A DNA stretch of 64,000 nucleotides from Sporobacter termitidis DSM 10068 (GTDB taxonomy: Bacteria > Bacillota > Clostridia > Oscillospirales > Oscillospiraceae): NCBI RefSeq assembly GCF_900130065.1, contig NZ_FQXV01000007.1, positions 1 to 64,000 of the forward strand. The letters run 5' to 3'. This document shows positions 33,221-41,101 of the stretch, in pieces. The number at the start of each line of letters is the position of its first letter. Position 1 is the stretch's first letter. Position numbers and translations under genes: made by a program. The notes beneath the pieces were generated by a model. That model was not told the DNA's origin and did no database searches. It saw nothing but the letters and a program-made list of their open reading frames with translations.

Positions 33221-33676
33221 ATGGAAATTATGCCGATCACCGAAAACAAGAAACAATTTCTCGATCTGCTGCTGCTGGCCGATGAGCAGGAATCCATGAT
33301 CGATCAATATCTCGGCCGGGGCACGCTGTTCGCGCTGTACGACGGCGGGCTCAAAAGCGTCTGTGTCGTCACCGACGAAGGGCGCGGCGTCTGCGAGCTG
33401 AAAAATCTTGCGACGTATCCGCAGTTTCAGGGTATGGGCTACGGGACAAAATTGATCGAGTTTATCGTCAATTATTACCGTAACCAATTTAACATGATGC
33501 TGGTTGGCACAGGCGACAGCCCGATCACAGTCCCCTTCTATGAGCGCCGCGGCTTTGTCTTCTCACACCGGCTGGTGAACTTCATCCCCGAGCACTACGA
33601 CCATCCTATCTATGAAAACGGCGTGCTGTTAAAAGACGTCATCTATTTAAAAATGGCTTTAAGCGAAAAGGCATAG
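33221..33676 (+). CDS. GNAT family N-acetyltransferase
   Basis: A 151-residue acetyltransferase. The acetyl-CoA loop Q-F-Q-G-M-G-Y-G-T (about residues 67-75) is preceded by the E-L-K-N-L-A-T-Y-P strand, and F-Y-E-R-R-G-F follows near 107. The substrate is unknown. It starts 3 bases after the stop of the decayed methyltransferase and probably depended on it for translation; only a weak GGTGA precedes the ATG. It appears intact although its partner is broken. Confidence 0.85.
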   Translation: MEIMPITENKKQFLDLLLLADEQESMIDQYLGRGTLFALYDGGLKSVCVVTDEGRGVCELKNLATYPQFQGMGYGTKLIEFIVNYYRNQFNMMLVGTGDSPITVPFYERRGFVFSHRLVNFIPEHYDHPIYENGVLLKDVIYLKMALSEKA

Positions 33677-33697
33677 CCACAGCAGCACGCGGCCAGC

Positions 33698-33726
33698 ATT
33701 GACAACGCGTCAGGCGCATGCTAAAC
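33698..33726 (+). promoter_or_regulatory. Promoter of the erm leader
   Basis: TTGACA, 17 bases, TAAACT, located just upstream of the leader peptide and 150 bases before the methylase start. Confidence 0.65.
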
Positions 33727-33762
33727 TGGCGGTAATTTATGATCGGAGGGCAGATACACCGG

Positions 33763-33795
33763 ATGGGTATTCGTTTTATTCGTCTCCGCAAATAA
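33763..33795 (+). CDS. Erm leader peptide with R-L-R arrest motif
   Basis: Ten codons reading M-G-I-R-F-I-R-L-R-K then TAA. An in-frame ATG eight codons upstream (33739) is an alternative start; GGAGGG lies between the two. The R-x-R type motif (here R-L-R at residues 7-9) is the established macrolide-dependent ribosome-arrest signal in leaders such as that of ErmD. The peptide is followed at once by a long hairpin and then by the methylase gene, the classical layout of drug-induced attenuation. Too short for homology, so the call rests on motif and position. Confidence 0.6.
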   Translation: MGIRFIRLRK

Positions 33796-33850
33796 GGCGC
33801 ACAAGCGAAAGGTACTATAGCCTTTGCTTTGGTGCGCCTGTTTCGATGAT
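33794..33850 (+). promoter_or_regulatory. Attenuator hairpin of the erm gene
   Basis: AGGCGCAC-AAGCGAAAGG pairs with CCTTTGCTT-TGGTGCGCCT across an 8-base loop and is followed by GTTTCGAT. A second small stem, TTTCGAT/ATCGAA, reaches the ribosome site region of the methylase. Ribosome stalling on the leader would sit at the foot of the big hairpin and could open it. Whether control is by termination or by hiding the ribosome site cannot be told. Confidence 0.55.
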
Positions 33851-33877
33851 AAATAAATCGAAGAAGGTGTATTTTTT

Positions 33878-34666
33878 ATGCCCGAAAACAAAAAACAAGG
33901 GCGATGCGCGCCCTTATCCGTATCGCAAAATTTTCTGACCAGCGCAGTGACAATAAACAATATTTTAAAGCAAACAACGATCGGCAAGGACGATCACGTC
34001 CTGGAGATCGGGCCGGGCAAAGGGCACATCACCCGGGCGCTGCTCCGCCGCAGCGGGCGCGTCACCGCGGTCGAGCTGGACGGCGGCCTTGCGCGGGCGC
34101 TCCGGGACAAATTTGCCGGAGAAACAAATCTCCGTCTGGTGCATCTGGACTTTCTGAAATACAGGCTCCCTGACGAGGGGGGCTATAAGGTTTTCGCGAG
34201 CATTCCCTTCAACCGGACGACGGCGATCCTCCGCAAGCTGACGGAATGCCGCAATCCGCCCGAGGAGATGTGGCTCGTTGTCGAAGAGGGCGCGGCCAAG
34301 CGCTTTTTGGGCCGCCCCGCTGAGAATCTGCGCTCTCTTCTCCTCAAGCCGTACTTTGACATGGACATCGCCTATTATCTGCCGGGCACCGTTTTCCACC
34401 CCAAGCCAAAGGTTGACGCCGTCCTGCTGCATCTGAAGAAAAAGCAAATGCCGGATATTTCCGGCGGAGACCGGCAGGCCTACCGGCAGTTTATCGAAGC
34501 CGGGCTGAGCGGCGGCGGGCAAAACCTGCGGCGGCTGTTTACGCCGAAGCAGCTGACTCATATTTTAAAGTCATACGGCTGTCCCACACAATTTACCCCG
34601 GCGCAGCTGCTCTACGTCCAGTGGCTCTGCCTTTTCCGATGCCGGCGGGATACAATACAGCGTTAG
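33878..34666 (+). CDS. erm: Erm-type 23S rRNA adenine N6-methyltransferase
   Basis: A 262-residue Rossmann methyltransferase of the KsgA/Erm family. S-Q-N-F-L is at residues 16-20, L-E-I-G-P-G-K-G-H-I-T (motif I) near 43-53, and the acidic V-E-L-D ribose contact follows. The catalytic motif IV is S-I-P-F (Ser in place of the usual Asn). The short C-terminal helical domain is typical of Erm. Erm proteins dimethylate A2058 and confer macrolide-lincosamide-streptogramin B resistance. AGAAGG lies upstream of the ATG. The leader peptide and hairpin upstream argue for Erm rather than the housekeeping KsgA. The gene stands alone; its base composition is like its neighbours, so recent transfer is not evident. 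Confidence 0.85.
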   Translation: MPENKKQGRCAPLSVSQNFLTSAVTINNILKQTTIGKDDHVLEIGPGKGHITRALLRRSGRVTAVELDGGLARALRDKFAGETNLRLVHLDFLKYRLPDEGGYKVFASIPFNRTTAILRKLTECRNPPEEMWLVVEEGAAKRFLGRPAENLRSLLLKPYFDMDIAYYLPGTVFHPKPKVDAVLLHLKKKQMPDISGGDRQAYRQFIEAGLSGGGQNLRRLFTPKQLTHILKSYGCPTQFTPAQLLYVQWLCLFRCRRDTIQR

Positions 34667-34795
34667 AGCGAATGGAACGATGGGACGGAGAGCGGATGGC
34701 GCGTCTGGGAAGCCGCGCCCTACGCAAAACCGCAGATATAACGAATGGACGGCCAATGGCCGTCCACTTTCATATTTGATTTGGGCGCTCCTCTA

Positions 34796-34854
34796 ATAAG
34801 ACACTTTTGGGGCATGGGGCGCAGCCCCATACATTATAAAGGGCGGGTGGGGAA
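34796..34854 (+). repeat. GC-rich intergenic repeat between erm and the MarR gene
   Basis: ATGGGGCGCAGCCCCAT palindrome and the GGGCGGGTGGGG tail, ending at the stop codon of the MarR gene. Upstream (34667-34790) is a short GGCGCG palindromic stretch with no gene. Confidence 0.6.
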
Positions 34855-34857
34855 ATT

Positions 34858-35286
34858 CTACTCGCCTGTCATATTATTCAGAACCTTCTTCAATAGGCCG
34901 CGGAGCGTTTCGATTTCCTGCGCGGTGAGACCTTTCACGTAAGTTTCTTCCATCTGTTTCTTGTCCTGTCTTGCTATGAGCTCGACAGCTCTTGCCTTAT
35001 CGGTCAGGTAAATATTCTTGACGCGCCTGTCCGCCTGGTTGACGGAGGTTGTGATGAAGCCGTTCTTCTCCAAGCGCTTCAATATGCCGCTGACGGTGGG
35101 ATGCTGAAGATTGAAATGCTGCTCAATCGCTCTCTGCGTCAGTTCCTCGTCGGGCGTGTTGTTGAGGTATTCCAAAACAAGGCCCTGGGACATGGTCAGA
35201 TTGAGCCTTTTCAGATTGTTGTCCGTTTCTTTTTTCGCCGCATGCGATATGCGCCTGATGATCAGGCCGAGTGTTTCCTCTTCCAT
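34858..35286 (-). CDS. MarR-family transcriptional regulator
   Basis: A 142-residue winged-helix regulator. The recognition region reads T-Q-R-A-I-E-Q-H-F, H-P-T-V-S-G-I-L-K-R-L-E-K-N-G-F-I, and the wing is D-R-R-V-K-N-I-Y-L-T. Terminal helices dimerise. AAGGGG precedes the ATG. It is divergent from carA but a 300-base region with separate promoters lies between, so control of carA is not implied. A self-operator around 35320-35360 (AATTCATGGTAGCACGCTACTTAA) is possible. Confidence 0.9.
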   Translation of the reverse strand: MEEETLGLIIRRISHAAKKETDNNLKRLNLTMSQGLVLEYLNNTPDEELTQRAIEQHFNLQHPTVSGILKRLEKNGFITTSVNQADRRVKNIYLTDKARAVELIARQDKKQMEETYVKGLTAQEIETLRGLLKKVLNNMTGE

Positions 35287-35330
35287 AATCGTTCACCCCT
35301 TTTCCGGATGAATAACAAACTGTGGAATTC

Positions 35331-35359
35331 ATGGTAGCACGCTACTTAATAATTGTCAA
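35331..35359 (-). promoter_or_regulatory. Promoter of the MarR gene
   Basis: On the minus strand: TTGACA, 17 bases, TACCAT. The spacer carries GTAGC-GTGCTAC, a short palindrome suited to self-repression. Confidence 0.65.
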
Positions 35360-35431
35360 ACGGGAAATCGGACAGGCCGCCGGTATGGCCGGTTCCCAGC
35401 ATAAGCGTCCATGGATATATATTTAATTTAA

Positions 35432-35461
35432 GAATGAATATTTGAATAATATTCATTAATA
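35432..35461. promoter_or_regulatory. ArgR-like operator upstream of carA
   Basis: GAATGAATATTTGAATAATATTCATTAA: two overlapping TGAATAWWNATTCA-type units. The same motif precedes argG. It lies about 70 bases upstream of the carA -35; another partial site (AATTATGCAT) is at 35478. Confidence 0.65.
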
Positions 35462-35530
35462 GTAACTTTATCGTGTAATTATGCATAAAACCTTTTGGCA
35501 AAAGATTTCGTTTCTTAATGAAAAATGCTC

Positions 35531-35559
35531 TTGTTGCGCCTGAGCGTTTATGTTACAAT
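35531..35559 (+). promoter_or_regulatory. carA promoter
   Basis: TTGTTG, 17 bases, TACAAT with an extended TG. The leader is only about 22 bases, so no riboswitch or PyrR-type attenuator fits between promoter and gene. Confidence 0.7.
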
Positions 35560-35588
35560 CAGCAGAGTAACAATGAGGAGGATTGCGC

Positions 35589-36677
35589 ATGGGCAAAGCT
35601 TATTTAATATTGGAGAACGGCGCCGTCTTTGAGGGGCAGACGTTCGGATATGAAGGCGAGACCGTGGGCGAGCTTGTTTTCAATACCGGAATGACAGGAT
35701 ATCTCGAAACGCTCACAGACCCCAGCTATTATGGACAGATCGTCATACAGACCTTCCCGCTGATCGGCAACTACGGCGTGATTCCTTCCGATTTTGAAAG
35801 CTCTAGCGTCCAGGTAAAAGCGTATATTGTGAGAGAGTGGTGTCAGGAGCCTTCGAATTTTCGATGTGAAGGCGTGCTTGACACTTTTTTGCAAGATAAC
35901 AGGATTCCGGGGCTGTATGGCCTCGACACCCGGGCGCTGACGCGGATCGTCCGCGAAAGCGGCGTCATGAACGCGATGATCTCAAAAAAGCCGGAGCTGA
36001 CGCCGGAGGAATGGGCGGCGCTCAAATCCTACGTGATCCGCGAGAGCGTTGAGAACACCTCGACGAAAGCGGCCTACACGCTCGGCGCCGACGACCCCAA
36101 ATACAAGGTGGCGCTCTGGGACTTCGGGGCGAAGGAAAATATCGCCCGGGAGCTTCAAAAGCGCGGCTGCGATGTGACCGTCCTGCCCTGGTCGGCGACC
36201 GCAGAGGAGATCAGGGCGCTGAGCCCCGACGGCGTCATGCTGACAAACGGTCCGGGCGACCCGGCCGACAACAAGGGGATCATCGCGGAGCTCAAAAAGC
36301 TCTGCACCTACAATATACCGACCTTCGGCATCTGCCTGGGGCACCAGCTCCTGGCGCTCTCCCAGGGCGCGCAGACGAAAAAGCTCCATTATGGGCACCG
36401 GGGCGCCAACCAGCCCGTCCTTGAAACCGAGACGGGCAGGGTTTTCGTCACCAGCCAGAACCACGGATACGCCGTTTTGTCCGACACGCTGCCGGAGACA
36501 GCGGTGACCAGCATGGTCAACTGCAACGACGGGACGTGCGAGGGCGTCACCTACAGGAACATGCCCGTCTTCTCCGTCCAGTTCCACCCCGAGGCGTGCG
36601 GCGGCCCGCTGGACTCCCGATGGCTGTTCGATAAATTCATTGCCATGATGGCGGAGGTGGGACACCATGCCTCTTAA
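35589..36677 (+). CDS. carA: Carbamoyl-phosphate synthase small subunit
   Basis: A 362-residue glutaminase subunit. The N-terminal CPS-S domain (G-Y-E-G-E-T-V-G-E-L-V-F-N-T-G-M-T-G-Y) is followed by a class I amidotransferase domain with the nucleophile in G-I-C-L-G-H-Q and the His-Glu pair in F-H-P-E-A. It delivers ammonia from glutamine to CarB. The ATG follows GAGGAGG by 7 bases. Its end overlaps the carB start by 11 bases. Confidence 0.95.
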   Translation: MGKAYLILENGAVFEGQTFGYEGETVGELVFNTGMTGYLETLTDPSYYGQIVIQTFPLIGNYGVIPSDFESSSVQVKAYIVREWCQEPSNFRCEGVLDTFLQDNRIPGLYGLDTRALTRIVRESGVMNAMISKKPELTPEEWAALKSYVIRESVENTSTKAAYTLGADDPKYKVALWDFGAKENIARELQKRGCDVTVLPWSATAEEIRALSPDGVMLTNGPGDPADNKGIIAELKKLCTYNIPTFGICLGHQLLALSQGAQTKKLHYGHRGANQPVLETETGRVFVTSQNHGYAVLSDTLPETAVTSMVNCNDGTCEGVTYRNMPVFSVQFHPEACGGPLDSRWLFDKFIAMMAEVGHHAS

Positions 36678-39600
36678 TAAAGATATCAAAAAGGTCATGG
36701 TCATCGGCTCCGGCCCCATTATCATCGGCCAGGCCGCCGAGTTCGACTACGCCGGGACACAGGCCTGCCGCGCCCTCAAGGAGGACGGCATCGAGGTCGT
36801 CCTCGTCAACTCCAATCCCGCCACGATCATGACGGACAACCATATGGCCGACAGAATCTATATCGAGCCGCTGACGCTGCCGGTTTTGGAGCGCATCATC
36901 GAAAAGGAAAAGCCCGACAGCCTCCTTTCCACCCTGGGCGGCCAGACGGGCCTCACGCTGTCCATGCAGCTGGCCAAGGACGGTTTTCTGGACAAGATGG
37001 GCGTCCGGCTCCTGGGCGCCAACCCCGAGACCATCGACAAGGCGGAAGACCGCCAGCTGTTCAAGGACACCATGCAGTCCATCGGGCAGCCCGTCATCCC
37101 CTCCAGGGTCGTGACGACGCTGGAGGACGCCAAGGCGTTCGCCGCGGAGATCGGTTTCCCGCTCATCATCCGGCCCGCCTTCACGCTGGGCGGCACGGGC
37201 GGCGGCATCGTGGCCAACATGGAGGAGCTCTGTGAGATTTGCTCAAACGGCCTGCGCCTCTCCCCCATCGGCCAGGTGCTTGTGGAGCAGTCCGTGGCCG
37301 GCTGGAAGGAAATCGAGTTTGAGGTCATGCGCGACGCGCGCGGCAACGTCATCACCGTCTGCTCCATGGAGAACCTGGACCCTGTCGGCGTCCACACGGG
37401 CGACTCCATCGTCATCGCCCCGGCGGTGACGCTCTCCGACAAGGAGTACCAGATGCTGCGGACGGCGGCGCTCGATATCATAGGCGCCTTGAAGGTGGAG
37501 GGCGGCTGCAACGTTCAGTTCGCCCTGAACCCCGACAGCTTTGAATATATGGTCATCGAGGTCAATCCCCGCGTCTCCCGCTCCTCGGCGCTGGCCTCCA
37601 AGGCCACCGGCTACCCGATCGCCAAGGTCGCCACAAAAATCGCCATCGGCTACACACTCAGCGAGATCAAAAACGCCGTCACCGGCAAAACGAGCGCCTG
37701 CTTTGAGCCGGCGCTGGACTATGTCGTCGTCAAGTTCCCCAAGTGGCCGTTCGACAAATTCGTCTATGCCAAGCGGACGCTGGGCACGCAGATGAAGGCC
37801 ACCGGCGAGGTCATGGCCATCGGCACCACCTTTGAGGAGGCCATCATGAAGGCCGTCCGCGGCGCGGAGATCGGCCACGACAGCCTCATCGACAAGACCT
37901 GCCGGAGCCAGGATACCGAAACGCTCCGCCGGCGGCTCCACGACACCACCGACGAGCGCATTTTCGTCGTTTACGAGGCCCTTACGCGCGGCGTCACCGT
38001 GGACGAAATCTTTGAAAGCACAAAAATAGACCGCTGGTTTTTAAATAAGCTCCTCAACCTTGTCAATATGGACGCGGCGCTGGCGCAGGGCGCCGCGCGG
38101 GACGAGAGCCTGGACGAGGCGCTTTATATCGGGGCAAAGCGGATGGGCTATCCCGACAGGCTGATCGAGTCCCTCAGCGGGCTGAAGATCACAAACCGCC
38201 GGCGCGCCGTGTTTAAAATGGTCGACACCTGCGCGGCCGAGTTCTCCGCCGAGACGCCCTACTTTTACTCCACCTATGACAGCGAAAATGAGGCCGCCGA
38301 ATTCATCAAGGCGAAAAGCTCCAGCAAAAAAACCGTCATCGTCTTCGGCTCGGGACCCATCCGCATCGGCCAGGGCATTGAGTTTGACTACGCCTCTGTC
38401 CACTGCGTCTGGGCTTTGAAAGCCGCGGGCTACGAGGTCGTCATCGTCAACAACAACCCGGAGACGGTCTCCACCGACTTTGACACCGCCGACAGGCTCT
38501 ACTTTGAGCCGCTGACCCCGGAGGACGTCTGGAATATCATTGAGACGGAAAAACCCTTCGGCGCCGTGGTGGCCTTCGGTGGGCAGACCGCCATCAAGCT
38601 GACCGCCTTCCTGGACAAAATGGGCGTCAACATCCTCGGCACCGCCGCCGACAGCATCGACGCCGCCGAGGACCGGGAGCGCTTTGACGCGCTTTTGGAG
38701 AACCTTAATATCGCCCGGCCCGTGGGCGGCACCGTCATGACGGAAACCGAGGCGCTGGAGGTGGCCCAAAAGATCGGCTACCCCGTCCTCATGCGCCCGT
38801 CCTACGTCCTGGGCGGCCAGAACATGATCATCGCCTTCTCCGAGGAGGATATCCATGAATACATGGCGATCATCCTCGCCCAGAATATCGAAAACCCCGT
38901 CCTCATCGACAAGTACCTCATGGGCACCGAGCTCGAGGTGGACGCCATCTGCGACGGCGAGGAGATTTTGATTCCCGGCATCATGGAGCATGTGGAGCGC
39001 GCCGGCATCCACTCCGGCGACTCCATCGCCGTCTACCCCGCCTGGAACATCGACGACGACATGCGCGAGATCATCGTGGACAGCACCGCAAAGCTGGCCC
39101 TGGCGCTGAAAACCATGGGCCTCGTCAACATCCAGTACCTTATCAATCAGGGCAAGCTGTACGTCATCGAGGTCAACCCGCGCTCCTCGCGCACAATCCC
39201 TTATATCAGCAAGGTCACCGGCGTCCCAATGGTCGATCTCGCCACGCGCTGTATGCTGGGCGAGAAGCTCCGGGATATGGGCTACGGAACGGGGCTTTAC
39301 AAAAAGTCGCCCTACGTGGCCGTCAAGGTGCCGGTCTTCTCCTTTGAAAAGCTTTTAAACGTGGATACGCTCCTGGGCCCCGAAATGAAGTCCACCGGCG
39401 AGGTCCTCGGCATCGCCACCACGCGGGAGGAGGCGCTCTACAAGGGGCTGCGCGCAGCCGGCTACAAGCTGCACAAGTCCGGCGGCATCTTCGTCACCGT
39501 CCGGGACCGGGACAAGGCCGAGATCATCCACGTGGTGCGCAAATTCTCCGACCTTGGGTTCACCGTCTACGCCACGGCCGGCACGGCGGACGCTTTCCGG

Positions 39601-40722
39601 AACGTGGGCATCGAGGCCATCACCGTCGGCAAGATTCATGAAAGCGAGAACAACGGACTCTCCCTCATCGAAAGCGGCAAGGTCGACTATGTCATATCGA
39701 CCTCCACCCGGGGCCGCATCCCGACCCGCGACGGCGTCAAGATCCGGCGCAAGGCTGTGGAGCGCAGCATCCCGTGCCTGACGTCCGTCGACACCGCCAG
39801 CGCCGTTGTGGACTGCCTGATGAGCAAATACTCTCAGTCCACCATCGAGCTCGTCGACATCAACCATATGCGGCGGGAAAAGCTCAGCCTCCCCTTCTCC
39901 AAGATGCAGACATGCGGCAACGACTATATCTACTTCAACTGCCTCGAGCGGCCTCTGGAAAGCCCCGAGAGCCTCTCCATCCGCCTTTCCGACCGTCATC
40001 TCGGCATCGGCGGCGACGGCGTGGTCCTCATCTGCCCGTCGGATATTGCCGACGCGTCGGTACAGATTTACAACATGGACGGCACAAACGGCGGCATCGG
40101 CGGCAACGCCCTGCGCTGCGTCTGCAAATACCTGTACGACGCCGGCATCGTGCAGCGGAAGGACATTACCATCGAGGCAAACGGCAAGGTCCGGAAGATG
40201 CGTGTCTTCACCACGGGCGGCAAGGTCTCCACTGTCACAGCGGACATGGGCAGGGCGGAATTTGCTCCGTCGCTCGTCCCGGTAAACCTGCCGGGTGAAA
40301 ACGTCGTGAACAGGCCGGTCACCATTGCCGGCGGGGCGTACAGCATCACCTGCCTGTCGGTGGGCAATCCGCACTGCGTCGTCTTCCTGCCGAATATCCA
40401 CAGCCTCGAGGTGCAGAAAATCGGCCCTCTCTTTGAGCACGATCCCCTCTTCCCCGAGCGCGTCAACACCGAATTCGTCCAGTACATGAATGAAACGACG
40501 CTCAGTATGCGCGTCTGGGAACGCGGCAACGGCGAGACCCAGGCCAGCGGCACCGGCGCCTGTGCGGCGGCCGTCGCCGCCGTCGTCAACGGCTTCTGCA
40601 AAAAAGACACCGACATCACCGTCAAGCTCGCCGGCGGCGACCTGAAAATCCGCTACACCGACGACGGCGTGTTTATGACCGGCAGCGCCACAAAGTGCTT
40701 CGACGGGATCGTGGAGATATAA
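36667..40722 (+). CDS. carB: Carbamoyl-phosphate synthase large subunit fused to a DapF-like domain
   Basis: A 1351-residue protein. Residues 1-1067 are a complete CarB: two ATP-grasp halves (G-S-G-P-I-I-I-G-Q at 14 and G-S-G-P-I-R-I-G-Q in the second half) and the MGS-like allosteric domain ending I-E-L-V-D-I-N-H. From about residue 1068 it continues in frame into a whole diaminopimelate epimerase fold: P-F-S-K-M-Q-x-C-G-N-D-Y, G-I-G-G-D-G, Y-N-M-D-G, G-N-P-H-C-V and E-R-G-N-G-E-T. Both catalytic cysteines of DapF are changed: C-G-N is G-G-N (Gly1145), and A-C-G-T-G is A-S-G-T-G (Ser1294). Cys1299 is not the catalytic one. There is no stop, frameshift or internal ribosome site at the join. 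CPS activity is expected; the DapF part should not epimerise by the two-Cys mechanism and may be regulatory or have a new role. GGAGG precedes the start, overlapping carA. Confidence 0.93.
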   Translation: MPLNKDIKKVMVIGSGPIIIGQAAEFDYAGTQACRALKEDGIEVVLVNSNPATIMTDNHMADRIYIEPLTLPVLERIIEKEKPDSLLSTLGGQTGLTLSMQLAKDGFLDKMGVRLLGANPETIDKAEDRQLFKDTMQSIGQPVIPSRVVTTLEDAKAFAAEIGFPLIIRPAFTLGGTGGGIVANMEELCEICSNGLRLSPIGQVLVEQSVAGWKEIEFEVMRDARGNVITVCSMENLDPVGVHTGDSIVIAPAVTLSDKEYQMLRTAALDIIGALKVEGGCNVQFALNPDSFEYMVIEVNPRVSRSSALASKATGYPIAKVATKIAIGYTLSEIKNAVTGKTSACFEPALDYVVVKFPKWPFDKFVYAKRTLGTQMKATGEVMAIGTTFEEAIMKAVRGAEIGHDSLIDKTCRSQDTETLRRRLHDTTDERIFVVYEALTRGVTVDEIFESTKIDRWFLNKLLNLVNMDAALAQGAARDESLDEALYIGAKRMGYPDRLIESLSGLKITNRRRAVFKMVDTCAAEFSAETPYFYSTYDSENEAAEFIKAKSSSKKTVIVFGSGPIRIGQGIEFDYASVHCVWALKAAGYEVVIVNNNPETVSTDFDTADRLYFEPLTPEDVWNIIETEKPFGAVVAFGGQTAIKLTAFLDKMGVNILGTAADSIDAAEDRERFDALLENLNIARPVGGTVMTETEALEVAQKIGYPVLMRPSYVLGGQNMIIAFSEEDIHEYMAIILAQNIENPVLIDKYLMGTELEVDAICDGEEILIPGIMEHVERAGIHSGDSIAVYPAWNIDDDMREIIVDSTAKLALALKTMGLVNIQYLINQGKLYVIEVNPRSSRTIPYISKVTGVPMVDLATRCMLGEKLRDMGYGTGLYKKSPYVAVKVPVFSFEKLLNVDTLLGPEMKSTGEVLGIATTREEALYKGLRAAGYKLHKSGGIFVTVRDRDKAEIIHVVRKFSDLGFTVYATAGTADAFRNVGIEAITVGKIHESENNGLSLIESGKVDYVISTSTRGRIPTRDGVKIRRKAVERSIPCLTSVDTASAVVDCLMSKYSQSTIELVDINHMRREKLSLPFSKMQTCGNDYIYFNCLERPLESPESLSIRLSDRHLGIGGDGVVLICPSDIADASVQIYNMDGTNGGIGGNALRCVCKYLYDAGIVQRKDITIEANGKVRKMRVFTTGGKVSTVTADMGRAEFAPSLVPVNLPGENVVNRPVTIAGGAYSITCLSVGNPHCVVFLPNIHSLEVQKIGPLFEHDPLFPERVNTEFVQYMNETTLSMRVWERGNGETQASGTGACAAAVAAVVNGFCKKDTDITVKLAGGDLKIRYTDDGVFMTGSATKCFDGIVEI

Positions 40723-40760
40723 GCCGCGGCGATAACGGGCCTCTATAGTAAATTTTTTAT

Positions 40761-40832
40761 GTCATTCCCGCGAAGGCGGGAATCCAGGCCCCGGTACAAG
40801 AACGTGGATTCCCGCCTTCGCGGGAATGACAC
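40761..40832. repeat. Facing pair of CATTCCCGCGAAGGCGGGAATCCA elements
   Basis: Two inverted copies separated by about 20 bases, downstream of carB. Same arrangement as at 9182-9252. Could fold into a large hairpin at the end of the carB transcript. Confidence 0.75.
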
Positions 40833-40923
40833 GGAGTTGGGGAATACAGGAATGACACGGAGCTAATAATATATAAGGGACGGCTCATTCACCCCTTATA
40901 TATAAATTAAATAAAATAAATCC

Positions 40924-40952
40924 TTGACATGTTTATCTGCCTTTGATATTAT
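40924..40952 (+). promoter_or_regulatory. rplJL promoter
   Basis: TTGACA, 17 bases, TATTAT (overlapping a second TATAAT). The L10 leader follows directly. Confidence 0.8.
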
Positions 40953-40964
40953 AATTGGGCGTTC

Positions 40965-41066
40965 CAAAGACAGCAGGTGGCTTAGGCCGTAAGTCCTGCC
41001 GAGGACAGCCGACATTTTATTGTTTGCTTATGTCCTTGTGCCTATGGCGCAGGGACATTTTTATTT
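40965..41066 (+). promoter_or_regulatory. Ribosomal protein L10 leader
   Basis: The Firmicute L10 leader is recognisable: AGCAGGTGGC...TTAGGCCGTAAGTCCTGC with CCGAGG after it, then ATGTCCTTGTGCC / GCGCAGGGACAT followed by TTTTTATTT, an intrinsic attenuator. L10(L12)4 is known to bind this leader and stop transcription of rplJL when in excess. Confidence 0.85.
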
Positions 41067-41101
41067 GGACGCGACTTTTCAGCCCGGAGGTGAAAAAATA
41101 G

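Noticed and set aside
33878-34666. KsgA (16S rRNA dimethyltransferase)
   Set aside because: The leader peptide, the hairpin, the short C-terminal domain and the isolated position fit Erm better than the housekeeping KsgA.
35560-35588. PyrR-type attenuator before carA
   Set aside because: The promoter-to-start distance of about 30 bases leaves no room for one.
37243-39012. Long antisense frames inside carB
   Set aside because: Same composition shadow effect; the sense protein is a well-conserved enzyme throughout.
39868-40722. Separate dapF gene starting at the internal ATG
   Set aside because: No ribosome site before 39868 and no stop codon between CarB and this point; the frame is continuous, so a fusion is the simpler reading.
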